Assembly: GCA_045804965.1 (NCBI GenBank)
Contig: JBJMMD010000021.1
Span: forward strand, 31,098 to 95,097
Reading direction: 5' to 3'
Length of the DNA: 64,000 nucleotides
From: CAVTUU01 sp045804965
Lineage (GTDB): Bacteria; Chloroflexota; Chloroflexia; Thermomicrobiales; UBA6265
In this document: piece after piece, positions 59,872 to 64,000 of the stretch
How positions within the stretch are numbered: position 1 is the first letter of the stretch
Layout of the letters: each line of letters begins with the position of its first letter
Position numbers and translations under genes: made by a program
The notes under the pieces: model-generated
Seen by the model: only the letters and a program-made list of their open reading frames with translations
Database searches by the model: none
Told to the model about the DNA's origin: nothing

Positions 59872-61287
59872 ATGCGTCGAGAACGTTATCGAATCTTCGG
59901 CAAGGGGCCGGGGGTCGCGGTGCGTTTTCTCGCCGTCGCCTCGCTCTTCGCAGCGATCGCCGGCTTAATCCTGGCGCGCGAGGCGTTCTTTTCGGCCGCT
60001 GCGGCCACCAACCTTTCCATTACGGCTGGCGCCGATGCCGAGGTCCGGCTAGCGAACCCGAACAGCAACTCTGGCACGGCGAGTTCGCTGATGGACACCC
60101 TCGGAACCACCACCGCCAGTGAAGCCTACCTGCGCTTCAACGTCAGCGGGATCACCGGCCCAATTCAGAAAGCTGTTCTCCGCTTGAACGCCACCAAAGG
60201 AACCGCCAACGGCCCCGTCGTCTATGCGGCAGCCAACGCCTCGACGCCGACGATCACACCAACGCCGACGCTTCCGCCGCTCGCAGGCGAGAGCCTGACG
60301 CTGCCGATCCGGGCAGCCTTCTACTATGCCTGGTTTCCGGAGTCTTGGAAGGAGTCGGGTTTCAATCCATTCACCAATTACAACCCGTCGCTCGGCTTCT
60401 ATGACAGTAGTGCGCCGGCGTTGATCGCGAACCACATCGCGGCCATGCAATACGGCGGCATCCAAGCCGGCATTGCCTCCTGGTGGGGCATTGGCAAGAG
60501 TACCGACACGCGGATGCCGGCGCTCCTCGCGGGCGCAGCCGGCACTGGGTTCAAATGGGGCATCTATTACGAAGAAGAGGCGCGCGGGACGCCCACCATC
60601 CAGAAGATCACCTCAGATCTCATGTACATCCGAAACAACTATGCGAACGATCCCAGCTATCTTCGGGTCAACGGCAAGTTCGTCGTCTTCGTCTACCTCG
60701 ACGCGTCCGATAACTGCACAACGGTCGACCGTTGGAAGCAGGCGAATACCGTCGGTGCGTACATCGATCTCATGATTTTCCCGGGCTTCAGAACGTGCGA
60801 GAGTCAGCCAGATCAATGGCACAACTACGCGCCCGCGGTCGCGGATGACCGCCGAACCGGATACTCCTATGGCATCAGCCCCGGGTTCTGGAAGAAGGGC
60901 GAGGCGAACCCGCGCAGACCACGGAATATCGCCAGTTGGAACCAGAGTGTTCAAGCGATGATCAAGTCGGGCGAACCCTGGCAGCTCGTCTTGACGTTCA
61001 ACGAATGGGGCGAAGGGACCGCCGTCGAAAGCGCGACCGAATGGGAGAGTCTTTCCGGCTACGGGTACTTTCTGGATGCGCTCCATTCGAACGGCAACGG
61101 TCCGATCCCATCCACGACGGCGACGACTGCGCCTAACAGCACGCCGACAAATACGCCCGTGCCGCCGACGGCCACACCAACCAACACGGCCGTGCCTCCA
61201 ACCCCAACCTCGACGCCTATTCCGCGAACCCCAGCGCCGACGAATACGCCGCTGCCAGCGGTGCCGACAGAAACGTCAGGCGCCTGA
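59872..61287 (+). CDS. Secreted GH99-like hydrolase with truncated CBM96 and Thr-Pro tail
   Basis: The product is 471 residues. A signal or anchor segment (about 17-45) is followed by only the first half of a CBM96 domain (about 47-122, SITAGADAEVRLANPNSNSG); the tryptophan-containing second half is missing. After a short TPTITPTPT linker, the GH99-like barrel (about 145-405) has AAFYYAWFPESWK, GIASWWGIGKS and the acid pair in LTFNEWGEGTAVES (Glu378, Glu381). A Thr-Pro tail ends PTETSGA. It is a distant relative of the 47375 product and a close one of the 62905 product. Secretion, mannan binding and cleavage are inferred from the modules. Confidence 0.8.
   Translation: MRRERYRIFGKGPGVAVRFLAVASLFAAIAGLILAREAFFSAAAATNLSITAGADAEVRLANPNSNSGTASSLMDTLGTTTASEAYLRFNVSGITGPIQKAVLRLNATKGTANGPVVYAAANASTPTITPTPTLPPLAGESLTLPIRAAFYYAWFPESWKESGFNPFTNYNPSLGFYDSSAPALIANHIAAMQYGGIQAGIASWWGIGKSTDTRMPALLAGAAGTGFKWGIYYEEEARGTPTIQKITSDLMYIRNNYANDPSYLRVNGKFVVFVYLDASDNCTTVDRWKQANTVGAYIDLMIFPGFRTCESQPDQWHNYAPAVADDRRTGYSYGISPGFWKKGEANPRRPRNIASWNQSVQAMIKSGEPWQLVLTFNEWGEGTAVESATEWESLSGYGYFLDALHSNGNGPIPSTTATTAPNSTPTNTPVPPTATPTNTAVPPTPTSTPIPRTPAPTNTPLPAVPTETSGA
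61093..61280 (+). repeat. Thr-Pro tail repeats (coding)
   Basis: Units such as TPTNTPVPPTATPTNT form the C-terminal tail of the GH99-like protein. Confidence 0.75.
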
Positions 61288-61347
61288 TTGGGAGAGTCAG
61301 ATGACAGCAAACCGGCTTTTGAAAGAGAGCGGTGACGGAGGAACACC

Positions 61348-61827
61348 ATGATCTATGCCCGCCAGCCGAGTGATGAAGAATGCGAAGAACTGCGCCGCAT
61401 GATCCGACAGGAAGCCGGCCGGGTCAGCCAGCGCGCGCGGCTCATACTGCTGTCGTCCCAACGCCGGACAACCACGGAACTCGCCGAGATTTTCTCGAGC
61501 GACAAAGTGACGGTCCGTCGTTGGGTCCACCGCTTCAACCAATTGGGCCCGAGCGGTCTCTACGACGAGCCCCGGCCCGGACGACCGCGAAAAGTCGGGC
61601 AGCCGGCGCAGGACGAGGTTAGCAACGACGCACTCGTTCCGGCCGCGCCAATGGCTCCGCGCTGGTCGCCCGCGGCCGGCGTAACGCTTCAGCCCCCAAT
61701 CCCTACGCACATGTCTGAAGATAGAGGCGCGAATCTCGAGGAGACGGCAAGTCTCGCCACGTACGCCGTGAGGCACAAGCCGCGGCCACAATATGCAACC
61801 AGTGGGCGAAGGCGCTTCAAGTGCTAG
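61348..61827 (+). pseudogene. IS630-type transposase N-terminal remnant
   Basis: Residues about 10-85 (LRRMIRQEAGRVSQRARLIL, TTTELAEIFSSDKVTVRRW, then RFNQLGPSGLYDEPRPGRPRK) match the helix-turn-helix half of IS630/Tc1-type transposases. After GRPRK the sequence becomes unrelated Pro/Arg-rich text, and the DDE catalytic half is absent. No terminal inverted repeats are evident. It may be a relic, or a domesticated HTH protein, since the frame runs uninterrupted to 61827 and has GGAGGAACACC upstream. It sits between the surface protein cluster and the cupin gene. Confidence 0.6.
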
Positions 61828-62765
61828 CACTTCTCGGGCGTTGCTGCGCGCTTGGCGTGATCCTCCTCGCGTTGACCGTTTTTCCTCGACCGGGTGCTGC
61901 TCAAGCGGAAGCCGAGCAGGGACGAGAGCCGCTCATCCACGCCCACATCCTCGGACTGCCCTCTGACCCCGCGATCGTCGCTCTCGTGCGATTCACCTTT
62001 GCGCCCGGCGCGGTTTTCCCAGTCGTGGGCGTGCCCGGTCCGGCGGTGTTCCGCGTCGTCGAGGGCGAACTCAACGTGCGATTTCCGGGCGAGGCGGATG
62101 AGATTCATGAGTTTGGGGTTGAGGTCACGGCGGTATCGCCTGACGTCGCCCCGTCGGTCGCGACCCCAAACGCGGATCCCCATGTATTAGTGGTGCGGAG
62201 TGGGGAACAGATCGTGATCCCGTCCGACGTCCCGCATGAAATCCGCAACGACGGACAGACCCAAGCGATCATCTACGCCGTTGCGTTGACCACGCTCCCC
62301 CCGCTCCCAGGCGGCCTAGTCTGGCCACCGGCCGGCGTTGGACCGGAAGCGTTGCCCGCCGGCATAACCGCCGAATCTCTCGATACTGGCTACGGGGTCG
62401 TTGCCACGTTGCCCACTGCCCCGGTTGAGCTGACGCTCGACCGGCTGTCACTGCCGCCCGGCGCAGCCTTGCCGGATCGAGCCGAGCAAGCGCTTGCCTT
62501 GATTGTCGTGGAGAACGGCACACTACGCCTGCATGGCGATAGCGAAATCCCGGTCAGGCAAGGAGGAGCAGGTGGCCCCGGCATGTTAAGCACGCCCGAG
62601 ACCGATCTGCTCCTCGCGGCAGGTGATGCCGCGCTCGTTCAGCCTGGAACCGGCGCCACTGGCCGGAACACGAGCGACGCGCCCCTTGTCCTGCTCCAAC
62701 TCATGCTTGTCCCCGCGATTCCGCCCGCTGGAACACCGCAACCGGCAACCCCGATCTCGTCCTGA
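61821..62765 (+). CDS. Secreted double-cupin protein
   Basis: The product is 314 residues from GTG 61821, which overlaps the end of the preceding frame and has GAAGGC upstream. A signal peptide ends PGAAQA at about residue 28. The first cupin (about 55-155) has VVEGELNVRF and SGEQIVIPSDVPHEIRNDG, where His and acidic residues could hold a metal. The second (about 205-300) is weaker (IVVENGTLRLHGD, AGDAALVQPGTG) and lacks the His. A Pro-rich C-terminus (PPAGTPQPATPISS) follows. It resembles the cupin part of the 18104 product. The ligand is unknown. Confidence 0.65.
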   Translation: MLALLGRCCALGVILLALTVFPRPGAAQAEAEQGREPLIHAHILGLPSDPAIVALVRFTFAPGAVFPVVGVPGPAVFRVVEGELNVRFPGEADEIHEFGVEVTAVSPDVAPSVATPNADPHVLVVRSGEQIVIPSDVPHEIRNDGQTQAIIYAVALTTLPPLPGGLVWPPAGVGPEALPAGITAESLDTGYGVVATLPTAPVELTLDRLSLPPGAALPDRAEQALALIVVENGTLRLHGDSEIPVRQGGAGGPGMLSTPETDLLLAAGDAALVQPGTGATGRNTSDAPLVLLQLMLVPAIPPAGTPQPATPISS

Positions 62766-62904
62766 GCTCACGGCGGCCGCGTCCGGATCGCCACCGATGG
62801 CATGCCCCACATCGTTGAAGATCGCATCGGTGACGACGCCGCGCACAGGCCATTACGAGTCCGCTCAGCAGGTCGCCTGCGGTGAAGACTTCGCTGCCCG
62901 CTCA

Positions 62905-64000
62905 TCAGTGGACTGGTTGACTGCCGGAGGTCGAACAAGTTGATCCCGGCGAGTTGATGAATTGCCAGGTGTAGTGATCACCGTAGAGTTGAAACTCCAT
63001 CACGCCGAGGGCGCCGGCACAGCGGTATCCACTGCCCGTGATCGCCGCGCCGAAGGGGTAATTCCCATCCTTGCCTCCGGTGCCGATCACGAACTCCCGG
63101 GTGCCATTGGCGGTGTCGACATTGTCGCTCGCTCCCAGCGGGGCGAAGACCTCGAGGTTATGCTCGTGCCCATTGAGGACGAGATCGACATGGTTGACGA
63201 CCAGCAGATCCCAGATGGCATCCATGTTCGTCGCATTGCCGTGGGTCGTGCCCGAGGAGTAGCGGGGATGGTGCCACATGGCGACGACGTTCTTGGAACT
63301 GTTGGCAACCAGATCCGCTTGCAACCAGACATACTGGGGATTGCCAACCGCGCAGCCACCAATTGACCCACAGTTGGAATTAACGACGATGACGTGCCAA
63401 TTGCTTCCGGGCAGATCGTAGGAGTAGTAGCCCTTAGTCGGATCCCCGGCCGCAGCCCCGAAGTACCCGAAGTAGCCGGTGGCGTTAGCCGTGCTGTAGT
63501 CGTGATTGCCCGGGGCTGGATGGGTGCGGTTCTTGAACCCACCCCAGGCCGGGTTGTAGCAGTTCGCAAACTCAGTGCTGGTCCCGTTGTCGTAGGCGTT
63601 GTCACCGAGGGTGAAGACGTAGTCGGCTGGATGGGCGGCGATAATCGCTCCACTGTCACTATCCGAAGTGTTGCTACAGCCGGCGATATCCCCGGCGCCA
63701 ATGAAGCCAATCGCGCTCCCAGAAACGGCGGTGGCCGAGGGCGTTGGCGTCCTGGTTGGTGTCACGGTCGGCGTGAGCGTCGGCGTTGTCATGGGTGTGC
63801 TGGTGGGGACGGCTGTTGACACTGGCGTTGTGATCGTTCCTTGGCCGTTGGTGTGCAATGCGTCGAGGTAGGCGCCGTAGCCGGATCCTGATTGCCACTC
63901 GGTCGCACTCTCGACGGCGGTCCCTTCCCCCCATTCATTGAACGTGGTCACGAGCTGCCACGGCGCCCCGGAGGCGACCATATCCCGCACGTTCTGCTGC
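62905..64000 (-). CDS. GH99-metallophosphoesterase fusion, 5' end outside window
   Basis: The frame is open to the window edge, so the N-terminus is missing. The visible part starts in a GH99-like barrel: PWQLVTTFNEWGEGTAVESA has the same acid pair as the 59872 product (FNEWGEGT). A Thr-Pro linker (TSTPMTTPTLTPTVTPTRTP) then joins it to a metallophosphoesterase with GAGDIAG, LGDNAYDNG, APGNHDYS, WHHPRYSS and LNGHEHNLEVF. This phosphatase is a different subtype from those in the giant proteins. The protein ends about 10 residues after a Cys-rich GSTCSTSGS segment. It is convergent with the cupin gene. Combining the two catalytic modules in one chain supports a linked role for mannan cleavage and phosphate release. 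Confidence 0.85.
   Translation of the reverse strand, partial: QQNVRDMVASGAPWQLVTTFNEWGEGTAVESATEWQSGSGYGAYLDALHTNGQGTITTPVSTAVPTSTPMTTPTLTPTVTPTRTPTPSATAVSGSAIGFIGAGDIAGCSNTSDSDSGAIIAAHPADYVFTLGDNAYDNGTSTEFANCYNPAWGGFKNRTHPAPGNHDYSTANATGYFGYFGAAAGDPTKGYYSYDLPGSNWHVIVVNSNCGSIGGCAVGNPQYVWLQADLVANSSKNVVAMWHHPRYSSGTTHGNATNMDAIWDLLVVNHVDLVLNGHEHNLEVFAPLGASDNVDTANGTREFVIGTGGKDGNYPFGAAITGSGYRCAGALGVMEFQLYGDHYTWQFINSPGSTCSTSGSQPVH
63705..63840 (-). repeat. Thr-Pro linker repeats (coding)
   Basis: Units such as TPTLTPTVTPTRTPTP join the GH99-like and metallophosphoesterase modules of the minus-strand protein. Confidence 0.75.

Noticed and set aside
48685..61287. LPxTG, PEP-CTERM or T9SS-type C-terminal sorting signals on the giant proteins
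   Set aside because: The C-termini are Thr-Pro repeats followed by a short PTE-x-SG end, with no hydrophobic segment or sorting domain.
62792..62832. CACCGATG/CATCGGTG inverted repeat between convergent genes as a terminator
   Set aside because: The loop is 25 bases and the stem only 8, too weak to call.

Overview
The window is GC-rich, gene-dense DNA that looks chromosomal and most resembles Chloroflexota, probably a Thermomicrobia-type lineage. This is inferred from protein style, not from a marker gene. Pointers are NarL-type two-component pairs with multi-TM HisKA_3 kinases, an NB-ARC/TPR/LuxR regulator, secreted proteins with 'ATPxxS' after the signal peptide, Tat-exported binding proteins, and surface proteins with long Thr-Pro linkers. 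I saw no rRNA, no convincing tRNA, no CRISPR array and no intact insertion sequence.

Left part (1-15000). A secreted YncE-like propeller, two members of a secreted double-cupredoxin family (2017, 11248), a small membrane protein, a DoxX protein and a sugar ABC transporter (two permeases plus a Tat-dependent binding protein, no ATPase) are interspersed with two NarL-type two-component systems. A 38-bp element (GGGATT...GGGAA...CCCC) recurs just upstream of the two cupredoxin genes and doxX. It suggests a small regulon, perhaps controlled by the neighbouring kinase/regulator pair.

Middle part (15000-39300). This holds the LuxR-family ATPase regulator, a membrane-anchored cupin protein, an APH-type kinase, a molybdopterin-binding protein, mannonate dehydratase, MgtE, two secreted SNase-fold proteins with altered active sites, a secreted zincin, an allantoinase-like amidohydrolase, a PII-like DUF190 protein, a third cupredoxin paralogue and a PAS-containing hybrid-layout kinase with its regulator. 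Between 29 and 34 kb there are several damaged genes: a frameshifted K+ channel remnant, a probable frameshift in an unknown protein and a UspA-like fragment. A promoter followed by a structured, terminator-ended stretch near 35.5 kb could be a small RNA.

Right part (39900-64000). A long same-strand cluster begins with a polyprenyl-phosphate-mannose-synthase-like GT2-GtrA protein, an HPr-kinase-like protein and a PMT-type GT39 membrane glycosyltransferase. It continues into an AcpA/PLC-type phosphoesterase, a lectin-fold membrane protein, GH99-like proteins, and two giant secreted proteins (1553 and 2093 aa). The giants are built from metallophosphoesterase, FN3, Ig, ConA-like and CBM96 modules joined by Thr-Pro stalks. 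I read this as a candidate surface O-mannosylation and display system in which the glycosyltransferases sit beside their likely mucin-like substrates and mannan-acting enzymes. An IS630-type helix-turn-helix remnant, a secreted double cupin and, on the opposite strand, a further GH99-metallophosphoesterase fusion (cut by the window end) complete the region.
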